The notes beneath the pieces were generated by a model. It worked only from the letters and a program-made list of their open reading frames with translations. It searched no databases and had not been told where the DNA came from. Position numbers and translations under genes: made by a program. From positions 4,392,501-4,456,500 of the forward strand of contig NZ_JAPFCC010000001.1 in assembly GCF_025562715.2 (NCBI RefSeq): DNA of 64,000 nt, written 5' to 3'. This document shows positions 45,302-56,149 of this stretch, one piece after another. Source of the stretch: Endozoicomonas gorgoniicola (GTDB lineage Bacteria; Pseudomonadota; Gammaproteobacteria; Pseudomonadales; Endozoicomonadaceae). Each line of letters opens with the position of its first letter. The first letter of the stretch is position 1.

Positions 45302-46838
45302 CTACTGCAAACCGCTGTTTGTACGAACTCCGAACAATAAAAGAAAACTTGCTAAATTAAGCAAACTGCTATTATTACTGACCCGCATACCGGATGCATC
45401 TGATAAAACTTCCTCATTAGCGGCCTGAAGATCGTCACTCACACCATGAATAGCACCCAGCCAATGCCCCCGACCGTTGTGAACAAGAAATATATCATTA
45501 CTGCTTATGTCGTCTGGCAATGAGTCCATGCCTTGACCATCAGGATTGAATACCATAGTACCAATTTCACTCCCTCGCATCTGAGGATAGATAACAATCA
45601 CACGCCTTCTGCTCATTTGAGCCATCACCAGCGCGATTCGAATATTACCCCATTCATCCTGGTTTTCTATCTCTCCCAGTAAACGTGAAAACTCATCACC
45701 GGCAAATACAGGGTTATCTCTCGTAAAATTCTCTGCATTACGGGTGAGGTAACTGGATAATTGCTGTCGAAGAGCGTGTCCGTTACCTGTTTCCGTTTGC
45801 CTGGCCAGAGCATGATATAGACATGAGCCATCCTTCGGAGTTGACAGTAATTTTAATTGAGCATTATTGAGAAACGTCTGAAGATTTTCTGAATAACCTT
45901 CTTGATCCTCATGATTAAGCTGAGATACTTCTGCATCCTGCTGCCACTGTGAAGGTTTAGGAGGTTTGTAACATTCAAACCTGACTTTCCGGGACTTTGG
46001 ATTAACAACCAGCTCATTAGGCATGCCTTTATATTGCCCCATATGCCTTGCCAAATGGGGCGGTAACGAAGGTAGCTCTTCCTTATATTGACTATCCTGC
46101 CGCTTAATAAGCTTGTACCGGTTGAGGTTTTCTATTCTTTCCTTAAAAGTTTCAAACCACGGTTCAAATCCGGAAGCTGCTATATGTTTAAGTCCGGAAT
46201 AACGTTCTAACTGCTCTGTTAGCAAGTCTATTTGATTGTCTTCCAGATAACTCCAGCTAAGATCAATTTGCGTAATGCCGGACGTATTTGAAGTGTCGGA
46301 GAAATGCTCAATGGCTTTCAGAGGCAGTCCGAACATACTCAGGTCAAGCGTCGTAAGCTTAGCACCCCGGCTTCGCTTGAGACTGCGAGCTTCCACGGCC
46401 TCCATTTGATCGTCATTGTTGAGCCGCACCAATACCAGTGATGGAACAAAAGTAGTCTTTTTATTAGAACTAATATATTTATACTGTCTGTAATTTTCCT
46501 TTACAGGAACACTAGGAATACGTTCTTTTATATCCAGCTCAACCGGAAGCATAAGCTGATAAGCAGACCATCCAGACGCACTGGCTGTATCAGCATCAAC
46601 CAACAGATTTCGCTGACCAGCTATAACAACCATGTCAGCTACTCCATCCTGGATAAGTTGCTGTAATACCCTTAAAGCTGCATAAGTTCCCCCAAAAAGG
46701 ACTTTCCGGTTCAATAGTCCTTCCGCAATAACCAGAGTCAGAGCCTCAGAAGAAATTCCGAGTTCAGCTTTATGATCTCTGATAAGCGCTGCTGACTGGA
46801 GAGCATCTCCCTGAATGATGCTGTAATCCGGAAATTTT
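45302..46838 (-). pseudogene. OTU-family cysteine protease, 5' end cut off by IS66 copy 2
   Basis: The frame is open from the IS66 border (46838) to the stop at 45302, about 511 residues; a TTG at 46714 could only start a shortened form. The C-terminal domain is OTU-like: nucleophile Cys in PKDGSCLYHALARQ (codons at 45821-45832), a helix like RQQLSSYLTRNAENF, WGNIRIALVMAQ, and catalytic His in GRGHWLGAI (45461-45469). OTU proteases cleave ubiquitin chains, so in a bacterium such a protein is normally an effector for a eukaryotic host. The upstream part is leucine-rich (LTTLDLSMFGLPLKAIEHF, ITQIDLSWSYLEDNQID) and may hold LRR-like repeats. A hydrophobic C-terminal tail follows. It is likely nonfunctional unless re-initiated. 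Confidence 0.75.
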
Positions 46839-48629
46839 GTAACTGCTCATATTCCATTGGCAAGAACCGTTTCCTGATAGCCTGATGCCTTCAGGATGAG
46901 ATGCCCCAGCTGCGGAATCAGATTGGTTCCAGTCAGCCTGTCCCTGAGATAGTTGGCAAAGGACACCCCGTGTTGTTTACAGGTCTTTTTCAAACTGGCA
47001 AAGGTGTCGCGGCATTTCCTCCCAAGTTTACTCCGGGTACCACCGCTAACCTTTCGCCGTTTCACATACTCTCTGATCTGCCTCTCGCTCAGGTTGTTGT
47101 GCAGTGGCAGCCACGGATACTCAAGAACCAATAACAGCTCTTCCCTGACAACCATCAGTTTGCCCAACTCAGCCTGCAAGGCAGGGTAGTCAACCCGCTG
47201 TGTTACCCAACGATCAAACTCCTGGTAGAGCTTCTGTTTCTCCTTGTCCGTTGGTTTTTTCTGGTAGGCCTCAATGTCGTCGTAGAGGCACCAGTACTGA
47301 TCCTGCACGGTGTCACGGGCGGCTCGTTCCAGGTCATTGGCCGGTATCAGCTTGTCCATGTTTCTTCCCGCATGGTACCAACACAGCGAATGCTGAAAGG
47401 CTGTATCAAACTGCCGGGCTCCATCGCTATGGATAATCAGGTTCTCAAGGCGATGATTGAGCATCAATGCGGCCTTTAAAACACCCTCTGTCGCCCAGCG
47501 CCTTTGTTGCGGGGCAGCACAACCAATGCTGTTAAGGAAGCTCTCCCACTCTTCTTCTGTTGAGAAACGCTTCTCGCCGCATTCGGATAGCGCAGTGATC
47601 CACTTCTTCGACACATCAACCTGATTCTCCATGTAGTCAATGGCAACGTCGTTGAGAAGATAAAGCCGCTGCTGCCCTTGCAGACAGCCCAGGAAATTAA
47701 TCCTGCTCTTACTGTCGCTGCTATGGAAGTAGGAAAAATAAGGGTTGCCGATAAACAGGCAGTAGCCGTTTTTTCCTTGGTGGCGAGCACCTGTGTCGTC
47801 GGCCTGGAGATAATCAGAGCAAGTCAGCCCTGCTTCCAGCAATTCTTCTTTTTCCTGGTGGAAAATATCATGGCCTTTCGTCAGGATGTTGCTCAGGGAA
47901 CCTTCTGATATTGAGCATCCATGGTCGTGCAGCCAAGATAGCAGTAGTGGCTGTGTCGTACTGCATGAATGATAAAAATCCAGCAGATGGGCTTTCAGGT
48001 TGTCGCCAAAACGGTCTTTCACATGATCAGGTAGCGGGGCTGACACCCCGCCTTCCGGAGTTGTGTAATACTCACGCCTGTAGCGAGTAGTGACAAAACG
48101 CAAGTCCAGCTCAGTATGGAAAAAGTCGATATAGCACTTGAAGCGCCAGTTCTCACCGGGAGCAGCGATTGAACAGATTTCCTCTCGGTCAACAGTCATT
48201 GGTGGTGCAGCGGTTTCACCGGCTTCTTGTGATCGTGGTCGTTTACTTTTCGGCGGACGATCAGTGTCACTTTTCCCGGCAGCCTGATCAGTGTCTTCCG
48301 CAGAAGAGCTGTCTTCCTGATCATCGCCCTTGTCCGAGACATTAGGCCTGATTTTAGGCTTGCCCTTGTGCTTCTTCAGGTGGCGAATTTCTGCTCGAAG
48401 CTGTTCGTTCTCTTCGACCAGCTGTTCGATCTGAACGCGCTGCCTTTCAATTTGCACAGATTGCTTCTCGACCGTGTCGAGAAGGTTTTTGACGAATGAA
48501 CGCAACTGTTCATTGTCTGTACTGGAGAATAGTGAGTCAGGCAGGTGCATACGGTGAAATATACGAAAGATCAGGATAACTTTCTTTGACCTGTAGAGGT
48601 TGATTTGCCAGTCAATTTTGAGCAGTTAC
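46839..48629 (-). mobile_element. IS66-family element, copy 2 (1791 bp), no target duplication
   Basis: It has the same ends and length as copies 1 and 3 and encodes the same protein. The flanking 8-mers differ: gaaatttt on the left and ctatattc on the right. It therefore does not mark a simple insertion, but most likely a recombination joint between two former copies. Confidence 0.93.
46847..48550 (-). CDS. tnpC: IS66-family transposase (TnpC), copy 2
   Basis: The 567-residue protein is identical to that of copies 1 and 3. It has the N-terminal coiled coil, the DDE residues in LQADDTGARHQG, LIIHSDGARQFD and LSERQIREY, and no frame damage. Confidence 0.95.
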   Translation of the reverse strand: MHLPDSLFSSTDNEQLRSFVKNLLDTVEKQSVQIERQRVQIEQLVEENEQLRAEIRHLKKHKGKPKIRPNVSDKGDDQEDSSSAEDTDQAAGKSDTDRPPKSKRPRSQEAGETAAPPMTVDREEICSIAAPGENWRFKCYIDFFHTELDLRFVTTRYRREYYTTPEGGVSAPLPDHVKDRFGDNLKAHLLDFYHSCSTTQPLLLSWLHDHGCSISEGSLSNILTKGHDIFHQEKEELLEAGLTCSDYLQADDTGARHQGKNGYCLFIGNPYFSYFHSSDSKSRINFLGCLQGQQRLYLLNDVAIDYMENQVDVSKKWITALSECGEKRFSTEEEWESFLNSIGCAAPQQRRWATEGVLKAALMLNHRLENLIIHSDGARQFDTAFQHSLCWYHAGRNMDKLIPANDLERAARDTVQDQYWCLYDDIEAYQKKPTDKEKQKLYQEFDRWVTQRVDYPALQAELGKLMVVREELLLVLEYPWLPLHNNLSERQIREYVKRRKVSGGTRSKLGRKCRDTFASLKKTCKQHGVSFANYLRDRLTGTNLIPQLGHLILKASGYQETVLANGI

Positions 48630-50057
48630 CTATATTCTTATAGCCACCCAATATACATCGTTTATGCCGGACACGATCATTTTTTTGTTGCACTTCCAAA
48701 GAAAAAAATACTTAAAAATCTCTCAGATATAGCATCATTAAACTTCTTTTTGAATAAAGATGACCCAGGCTCTGATTTTTCAATAATGCATCAAGAAAAA
48801 AAAATACTTGATACAGCTACAAGGGCCCGTACTCCGTCGGTTAATATTGATATAACAAGCCAGAACAAAAAAATCAGAACCATTAATAAAAAAGAAGAGC
48901 AAGACGTCACTGGTGGCGGTAGCAACGACAAAGAGGGGGCTGCTACGGCCATTTATGCTGATGATAAAGTCAACCCTACCATTCCGAAAAGCACTTTGAG
49001 TCATGGAAAAACAGATTCTGCCGACCTGCCTGAAACGGAGCATATTTCAGAAGAGATTGAAATCCCAAAAGCAGTATTAGTAAAAGAGTCTGACAGCAAG
49101 GCTGAGATGAGCCCTCCAGGGCAGCCATCCAAAAAAAGAAAAGGAAAGAAAAAGAACAAAACAAGATCAGCCTTTACTGGTGCGCAGGCTGATGAAACCA
49201 TAGCTCAACTAAAATCGCTATTAACGGAACAAAAGGCAAAATTGCAAGATAGTGCTCAGCTGATGTCGGAAACAGAAATACATAAATTGGCAGGTGATAT
49301 ATTCAATCTGGTAATAGCCATTATCGGACGCAAAATAGAAGCCCCTCCTCTCTCTGAAAAGAAACACGAAGCAGGCTCTGTAACTGTCAACCAGAAAACT
49401 GCGGAGAATATGCCACGCAGAAATAATGAGCGTTATCAAATAGAGCTGGATAGCTGCAACCAGGAGGTTGTTTATAATGCATTGCTTTTTTTGCACGAAA
49501 AACTAAACGATCCGTTGGCTCCTGTTATCCTTGGGGCAATGAAACTAACAGAAGGTAGCAAAACTTTAAAAACGGATCAGCTGGAGGCTATTGCCTATTT
49601 TAAATCAAGTGTTGTTCGAGGAAACAAGCAGGGTTTGTTGCTTCTTTCCGGTCTGGCACATACTCTTGATAGCCCGGAAGCGTTAAATACTGGTTTGTGG
49701 CTGGTAAAAAAGAGGCCTAAACTACTGGATGACCAGTTTCCGGTATTTGATTTCAAAATACCAGTTTCAGAAGACAATATTTTTGTAGAGATAAAACGAT
49801 ATATTCAGCATCATATTATAGAATCACACCAGATTAATTTAACTGATCTTCATGAGTTAAACCAAAACATAAATAGTAGTTTGGAGCAACTATTAACACC
49901 TGCTGTCTTAGTCGACCGACATATACTTGATGGCTATAAAAACAAAGATCTTGGTTATTCAGTGACAAGTAATTTATATCAGGCATTTATTTATATTATT
50001 TTAGGAGACCCTGTTAAGGCATATAACAGCTTTAAAAAAAGTACAATTGCTTATTTA
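48630..50057 (+). pseudogene. Giant effector-like gene, fragment 1 (N-terminal part lost)
   Basis: The frame opens directly from the IS66 border and continues to the ISNCY-type element. The first residues, PIYIVYAGHDHFFVALP, resemble the end of an OTU domain (hydrophobic strand, then G-x-x-H-aromatic), so the lost N-terminus may have carried the protease. A Lys/Glu-rich linker with a basic patch (KKRKGKKKNKT) follows, then helical segments including Sel1/TPR-like units (AYFKSSVVRGNKQGLLLLSG). Together with 51786-53563 and 55363-56017 it restores 1286 codons plus stop when both elements and duplicated target bases are removed. Confidence 0.75.
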
Positions 50058-51779
50058 GTGCCTGTCCGAAAACCCTCAAGCCCTTGAAAAACACAGCCTG
50101 AGGCCAAATATAATACTCGAAGATTTTCCCAGACAGGCTGTTTTCGAGTTTATGCGTCAAACCATTAATCCACAAATGCAGTTGGGCGAGGTTGATATCT
50201 CCGCCATCACATTCAACCCCAAGTCCAGAGATGATATTCCCCGGCTTTTGCGGGGCTTGCAGCACATATGGGTTACACCTGATCTGAGAGAGCAGGTCTT
50301 TCAAGTTCTTGAAAGTATGATTCCTGCCAGCAGTAATAATGGTCGTCCCGGTATGGATCTCTGGAACATACTGGTGTTTGGCACCCTGCGGCTGGTCACT
50401 AACTGTGATTATGACCGTCTTCAGGAGCTGGCCAATGAACACGGCACGCTACGGAAAATGCTTGGGCACGGTCCTTACTGCACGCACTCTTATCATATCC
50501 AGACATTGCAGGATAATATCAGCCTGTTCACGCCCGAAATACTGGACCAGGTAAACCAGATTGTCGTGGCAGCAGGCCATCAACTGGTTAAAAAAAAGAT
50601 GAGCCGCTATATGGCCGTGCCGATTCGTTTGTAGTCAAGACCGATGTTCATTTTCCCACAGACATCAGCCTGTTAAACGATGCCTGTCGTAAGGCTATTG
50701 AGTTTGCGTCCACCCTGGCTGGCCAGTACCAGTTACCAGCGTGGCGTCAGCGGGAATACCTGAAAAAACAGCATCGAAAGCGCTATCACAAGGTGCGGAA
50801 TCTGAAACATTCCGTTGCTGCCTGCGAGTTTAAACAGCGGTCACGTCAGCACGATATTGAAACGGCACACCTTGAATACATTAAGTACAGTCTCGACATT
50901 ATCCGCAAGGCAGAAAGCACAGCTGCCCTGGTAGAAAAAAGCGCCCCCGATGAGTCTGCGCTGGAGAATCTCAAATACTACATTGCCCACAGTCGTCACC
51001 AGATTAATCTGATTTATCGTCGGGTGATCGAGCATCAGCAGATTCCTCACAGCGACAAGGTGTTCTCGATTTTTGAACCCCACACAGAATGGATCAGCAA
51101 GGGTAAAGCCGGAGTTCCTGTAGAGTTGGGGTTGCGGGTATGCGTACTGCAAGACCAGTTTGGCTTCACGCTGAATCACCATGTGATGCAAAAGCAGACA
51201 GACGATCAGGTTGCAGTGCCTATCGCAAAAGGAGCAAAACAACGCTTTCCCATGCTGAGCCAGGTCAGTTATGACAAAGGGTTCTGGAGCCCCGCCAACC
51301 TTGAGGAACTTGATGGCTTTCTGGAACGAACCATTCTGCCGAAGAAAGGCAGGCTTTCCGCAGAAGACAAAAAACGAGAGCACCACCTTGAGTTTACCCG
51401 GGCAAAAAGAAAGCATTCCGCCGTAGAGTCTGACATTAATGCTCTGGAAGCCAATGGCCTCGATAAATGTCCGGACAAGGGCATTGATGCCTTCAAGCGC
51501 TATGTTGCCCTTGCGGTTGTGGGTGGCAACCTGAAGCGCTTGGGCAGGATTTTACAAGAACGGGATTTTTAGCCCTACTGACAGCAGTCTTTTGCCGTCC
51601 GAAATTTGATCATGGGTGCATGAGGGTTCTGCACGTTCGTAAAATGGCAGTTTTGGCTATTTTGCAAGCACTTTGATCAAGAAGTGCCCTATAAGCGAGA
51701 CTCTGATAATGCTTGCGGAGCAGTTCTACTGTTTGATGAATGTCAGTGACTCAATTTTCATAGGTTTTCTGACAGGCAC
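50058..51779 (+). mobile_element. ISNCY-type element (about 1722 bp)
   Basis: The inverted ends are gtgcctgtccgaaaacc and the complement of ggttttctgacaggcac. A 6-bp (or 7-bp) direct repeat tattta(g) occurs at 50052 and 51780. The insertion plus duplication is 1728 bp, a multiple of three, so the host gene would be restored by precise removal. Confidence 0.85.
50152..51572 (+). CDS. ISNCY-family transposase, two frames joined by -1 shift
   Basis: The first frame (50152-50634, 160 aa) carries the N-terminal part (FNPKSRDDIPRLLRGLQHI, ILVFGTLRLVTNCDYDRL). The second, in the -1 frame to 51572, carries EPLYGRADSFVVKTDVHFPTD and the rest of the catalytic domain (FEPHTEWISKGKAG, SYDKGFWSP, HSAVESDINALEANGLDKCP). 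They meet at an A8 run, with the in-frame heptamer A AAA AAG at 50592-50598. This is a classical -1 slippery site, and shifting there joins the two parts without a gap. Programmed frameshifting and a plain one-base deletion are both possible. Confidence 0.8.
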
Positions 51780-51785
51780 TATTTA

Positions 51786-53563
51786 GCGTTAAAAAAAAGG
51801 TATTCTATAACATCGGGCATAGTAAATTCAGCCGGGTTAGCTGCCATTTACAATTTTCTCCGTCTTCCAGAGAAAAATGAGTTTCTTAAAGATGGATTTG
51901 AATACCCACAAATACTAAACAGTTTACGTTTCTTTCCAGATCGTAAAATATTCATATACAGCTCATTAGCTGCAGGCTCCCAAGAACTTAGTTTGAATCT
52001 TTTGTTTGTAATGCTGTGCTACATGGAATCATTATATGAGCCTTCAAAGTTAACAGGGGGAGCAATGCTGCCTCTTGTTTTCAGTAAGTTCCTTGATGAT
52101 GAAACAAGTAATAATCAACCTGATTCATATGCGATAAAGTCTAATTCAGAAAAAGAAGCACTTACCATTGGTGCCTTCCGGGAAAATAAAGAAAATATGA
52201 AGAAAAAAATTAGATCTAAACAGGTGATGCGCAAACGTAATAACAAGTTGTTCAGTACAGTTAAGCTTCACGGCACGGCAGATTTAAAAACCAGAGTGCT
52301 GGCTGTGATTAATCAGTTCGCTGCAGATGCTAACAAGATTATCGACGAAACCAATGATTTATTATTAACCATTGATGCCTTGGATGGTTCTTACGACAAA
52401 GCTAAAGAGAAGTACGACAGAGTTGAAGAACTTTTAGACCAGTCAATAGATATGTTGGACAAAAGAGTTGACTTTATAAAGAGTCATTTCAAAACAGACA
52501 AGAAGTTATTTAATCTTACTGATCATAGAACAACTCTTGCCAATACAGTTATCCAGTTATTTGATGCGTTATATGTTATACAAAAAAAATCAGGTATAAA
52601 ATTCAACCCCATAATAGCAGATTACTTATACCGCTTTTACAAATATGGCTTAAATGATGAAATATATGAAAACATAAAAAAATTAAACGACAAGGATAAA
52701 GAACACTATACCAATGTTTTTCATGTTTCTTACGGAAAATTATTAAACCTGATAGATCCTGATAGTTTCTTTGACTCGGATAAAAGCATTACCGGGTTGT
52801 TATTGAGTGTCGTGTTATTAAGGAAAGATTATATTATCGATTCGTTAACTGATGATTCTGTCTATACACTCGAAAAATCACTTATAACAGTGATACCACG
52901 CTGTAATCAGTTTGATGAAATGACGGATATTTTATCTTTTATTCTGGAAATAAATGAACTGTTTTATGGTTTTGAATATCTTATTGATGACATGCTTGTA
53001 AAAATTTACGAACTACTGTTACCACTGGATGAGCAACATTTAAGAGAATTATCAAAACGTGTGGAAGAAATTTTAAGCAAAGCTGAAAGCTATGAAAAAA
53101 AAGGTAGTTTGATACAAACATGGCGTAATGCGATTGATACCTTTGTAAGAGACTCTTCATCAATTGTGACCCCAAGTTACAGTCGAAGCATCGAGGCTTG
53201 GAAAGAACTTTTAAAAAGTGAAGAAGAGGCTATAAGAAAAAATAAAGAAGAGAGCAATAAATATAAAAGAACAATAAAAAATATCGCCCAAGGCACTAGT
53301 GCCAAACCCGATAACAACGATAATTCTAAAGATGATTTCTTTGTTGCCTCAGTTATAGAGGAGGAGAACTTGCACCTCAGCACAGATATAAAAGAGTCTG
53401 ACTCTGATAGTGTTGACATTAAGTTATACAAACTAATTGAAGATAATGATTTTGACAAGGCTATTGCCGAGATTAAGCAGTTGTTAGAAAATGAAACGGA
53501 TACTTTTCATTTAGTTAAACTAAAAGAACTGCTAGCGGAAGCTATCCTTGAAAAAACATTATT
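51786..53563 (+). pseudogene. Giant effector-like gene, fragment 2
   Basis: The frame continues that of fragment 1: ...STIAYL joins to ALKKRYSITSGIVNS. An internal TTG at 51993 is not a real start. The segment is almost all helical and charged, with a region similar to long coiled coils (INQFAADANKIIDETNDLL, KYDRVEELLDQSIDMLDKRV) and AT-rich codons. It is ended by IS66 copy 3 within the 8-bp target acattatt. No domain is recognised. Confidence 0.7.
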
Positions 53564-55354
53564 GTAACTGCTCATATTCCATTGGCAAGAACCGTTTCCT
53601 GATAGCCTGATGCCTTCAGGATGAGATGCCCCAGCTGCGGAATCAGATTGGTTCCAGTCAGCCTGTCCCTGAGATAGTTGGCAAAGGACACCCCGTGTTG
53701 TTTACAGGTCTTTTTCAAACTGGCAAAGGTGTCGCGGCATTTCCTCCCAAGTTTACTCCGGGTACCACCGCTAACCTTTCGCCGTTTCACATACTCTCTG
53801 ATCTGCCTCTCGCTCAGGTTGTTGTGCAGTGGCAGCCACGGATACTCAAGAACCAATAACAGCTCTTCCCTGACAACCATCAGTTTGCCCAACTCAGCCT
53901 GCAAGGCAGGGTAGTCAACCCGCTGTGTTACCCAACGATCAAACTCCTGGTAGAGCTTCTGTTTCTCCTTGTCCGTTGGTTTTTTCTGGTAGGCCTCAAT
54001 GTCGTCGTAGAGGCACCAGTACTGATCCTGCACGGTGTCACGGGCGGCTCGTTCCAGGTCATTGGCCGGTATCAGCTTGTCCATGTTTCTTCCCGCATGG
54101 TACCAACACAGCGAATGCTGAAAGGCTGTATCAAACTGCCGGGCTCCATCGCTATGGATAATCAGGTTCTCAAGGCGATGATTGAGCATCAATGCGGCCT
54201 TTAAAACACCCTCTGTCGCCCAGCGCCTTTGTTGCGGGGCAGCACAACCAATGCTGTTAAGGAAGCTCTCCCACTCTTCTTCTGTTGAGAAACGCTTCTC
54301 GCCGCATTCGGATAGCGCAGTGATCCACTTCTTCGACACATCAACCTGATTCTCCATGTAGTCAATGGCAACGTCGTTGAGAAGATAAAGCCGCTGCTGC
54401 CCTTGCAGACAGCCCAGGAAATTAATCCTGCTCTTACTGTCGCTGCTATGGAAGTAGGAAAAATAAGGGTTGCCGATAAACAGGCAGTAGCCGTTTTTTC
54501 CTTGGTGGCGAGCACCTGTGTCGTCGGCCTGGAGATAATCAGAGCAAGTCAGCCCTGCTTCCAGCAATTCTTCTTTTTCCTGGTGGAAAATATCATGGCC
54601 TTTCGTCAGGATGTTGCTCAGGGAACCTTCTGATATTGAGCATCCATGGTCGTGCAGCCAAGATAGCAGTAGTGGCTGTGTCGTACTGCATGAATGATAA
54701 AAATCCAGCAGATGGGCTTTCAGGTTGTCGCCAAAACGGTCTTTCACATGATCAGGTAGCGGGGCTGACACCCCGCCTTCCGGAGTTGTGTAATACTCAC
54801 GCCTGTAGCGAGTAGTGACAAAACGCAAGTCCAGCTCAGTATGGAAAAAGTCGATATAGCACTTGAAGCGCCAGTTCTCACCGGGAGCAGCGATTGAACA
54901 GATTTCCTCTCGGTCAACAGTCATTGGTGGTGCAGCGGTTTCACCGGCTTCTTGTGATCGTGGTCGTTTACTTTTCGGCGGACGATCAGTGTCACTTTTC
55001 CCGGCAGCCTGATCAGTGTCTTCCGCAGAAGAGCTGTCTTCCTGATCATCGCCCTTGTCCGAGACATTAGGCCTGATTTTAGGCTTGCCCTTGTGCTTCT
55101 TCAGGTGGCGAATTTCTGCTCGAAGCTGTTCGTTCTCTTCGACCAGCTGTTCGATCTGAACGCGCTGCCTTTCAATTTGCACAGATTGCTTCTCGACCGT
55201 GTCGAGAAGGTTTTTGACGAATGAACGCAACTGTTCATTGTCTGTACTGGAGAATAGTGAGTCAGGCAGGTGCATACGGTGAAATATACGAAAGATCAGG
55301 ATAACTTTCTTTGACCTGTAGAGGTTGATTTGCCAGTCAATTTTGAGCAGTTAC
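53564..55354 (-). mobile_element. IS66-family element, copy 3 (1791 bp)
   Basis: Perfect inverted ends gtaactgctca/tgagcagttac and a perfect 8-bp target duplication acattatt (53556-53563 and 55355-55362). It splits the giant gene, and removing the element with one target copy restores the frame (EKTLFDSNTTF). Confidence 0.95.
53572..55275 (-). CDS. tnpC: IS66-family transposase (TnpC), copy 3
   Basis: The 567-residue protein is identical to copies 1 and 2, including the DDE residues. The start codon lies 79 bp inside the right end, as in the other copies. Confidence 0.95.
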   Translation of the reverse strand: MHLPDSLFSSTDNEQLRSFVKNLLDTVEKQSVQIERQRVQIEQLVEENEQLRAEIRHLKKHKGKPKIRPNVSDKGDDQEDSSSAEDTDQAAGKSDTDRPPKSKRPRSQEAGETAAPPMTVDREEICSIAAPGENWRFKCYIDFFHTELDLRFVTTRYRREYYTTPEGGVSAPLPDHVKDRFGDNLKAHLLDFYHSCSTTQPLLLSWLHDHGCSISEGSLSNILTKGHDIFHQEKEELLEAGLTCSDYLQADDTGARHQGKNGYCLFIGNPYFSYFHSSDSKSRINFLGCLQGQQRLYLLNDVAIDYMENQVDVSKKWITALSECGEKRFSTEEEWESFLNSIGCAAPQQRRWATEGVLKAALMLNHRLENLIIHSDGARQFDTAFQHSLCWYHAGRNMDKLIPANDLERAARDTVQDQYWCLYDDIEAYQKKPTDKEKQKLYQEFDRWVTQRVDYPALQAELGKLMVVREELLLVLEYPWLPLHNNLSERQIREYVKRRKVSGGTRSKLGRKCRDTFASLKKTCKQHGVSFANYLRDRLTGTNLIPQLGHLILKASGYQETVLANGI

Positions 55355-55362
55355 ACATTATT

Positions 55363-56017
55363 TGATTCAAATACGACTTTCGTAAAGATCGCCTCTCTAT
55401 ATAAGAAAGTAAGTCGCTACAAAATTATTTATCAGTGGTATTACGATAACTTTGATGAGGATGTTTTTTTTAATAGCCCTTATCAAAAGATATTGCCTAA
55501 GATTTCAGAAGGAATAAGTAATCATGAGTTAATTTCAATTATGGATACAATATCGTCCTTAATTTCTTGTCTAAAAGAAACTGATAACCCTTTCATGCAA
55601 GTGTACTATCACCAAACCGAAGTGATTCAATTATTTAATATGTTATCTTATGGTCTTGACGATGCACCCTATTTAAAAGATCAATTTGATTTTTTAAATA
55701 TGCAACGTGAACGACTCTTTGATTTAATAAAGCATCTTTCCGAGCTAGCTTCAGATATACCAAAAATAGTATCTATGATAAAATTTTTAGTTAAAAAAAT
55801 TGGGATCAAAATGTCAAAAATGGGAGTTGAGAACACTTACGATGAAACAAGCATAGCACTATATTCACAACTCTATAGTCGCTCAAACATTCTGAAAAAT
55901 TCTCTCGACCACATTAAGGTCTTGGACAATTACATAAAAAACAAAGAAAAAGAATCACTTTCCGTGATAGAACTTATAGAAAAAAACCTTGATCAATTCT
56001 CAAGTTCAGGGAATTAA
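55363..56017 (+). pseudogene. Giant effector-like gene, fragment 3 (C-terminal end)
   Basis: The frame continues from fragment 2 across IS66 copy 3 and ends at TAA 56015-56017. It is helical and Lys/Glu/Ile-rich (FVKIASLYKKVSRYKII, LIKHLSELASDIPKIVSM), with no recognised domain. The frame also reads back into the IS66 end, which could add IS-encoded residues but no good start site. Confidence 0.7.
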
Positions 56018-56149
56018 CAGCTGATTGCTTGATTTGTTATTAAATTTTTATTTCCTATAAGCATCTTATATGAATCTATATTGATGTGAAAAATGTTGCG
56101 TCCTTTTTTGTCTCTCTGCGCCTCTATCAGTAGCAACGTATGAAAGCGG

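Noticed and set aside
50152..50634. First frame of the ISNCY-type transposase as a separate gene
   Set aside because: The -1 frame continues the same domain without gap, so it is one transposase.
51993..53567. Fragment 2 of the giant gene as an independent gene starting at TTG
   Set aside because: The frame continues upstream to the IS border and joins fragment 1 exactly.
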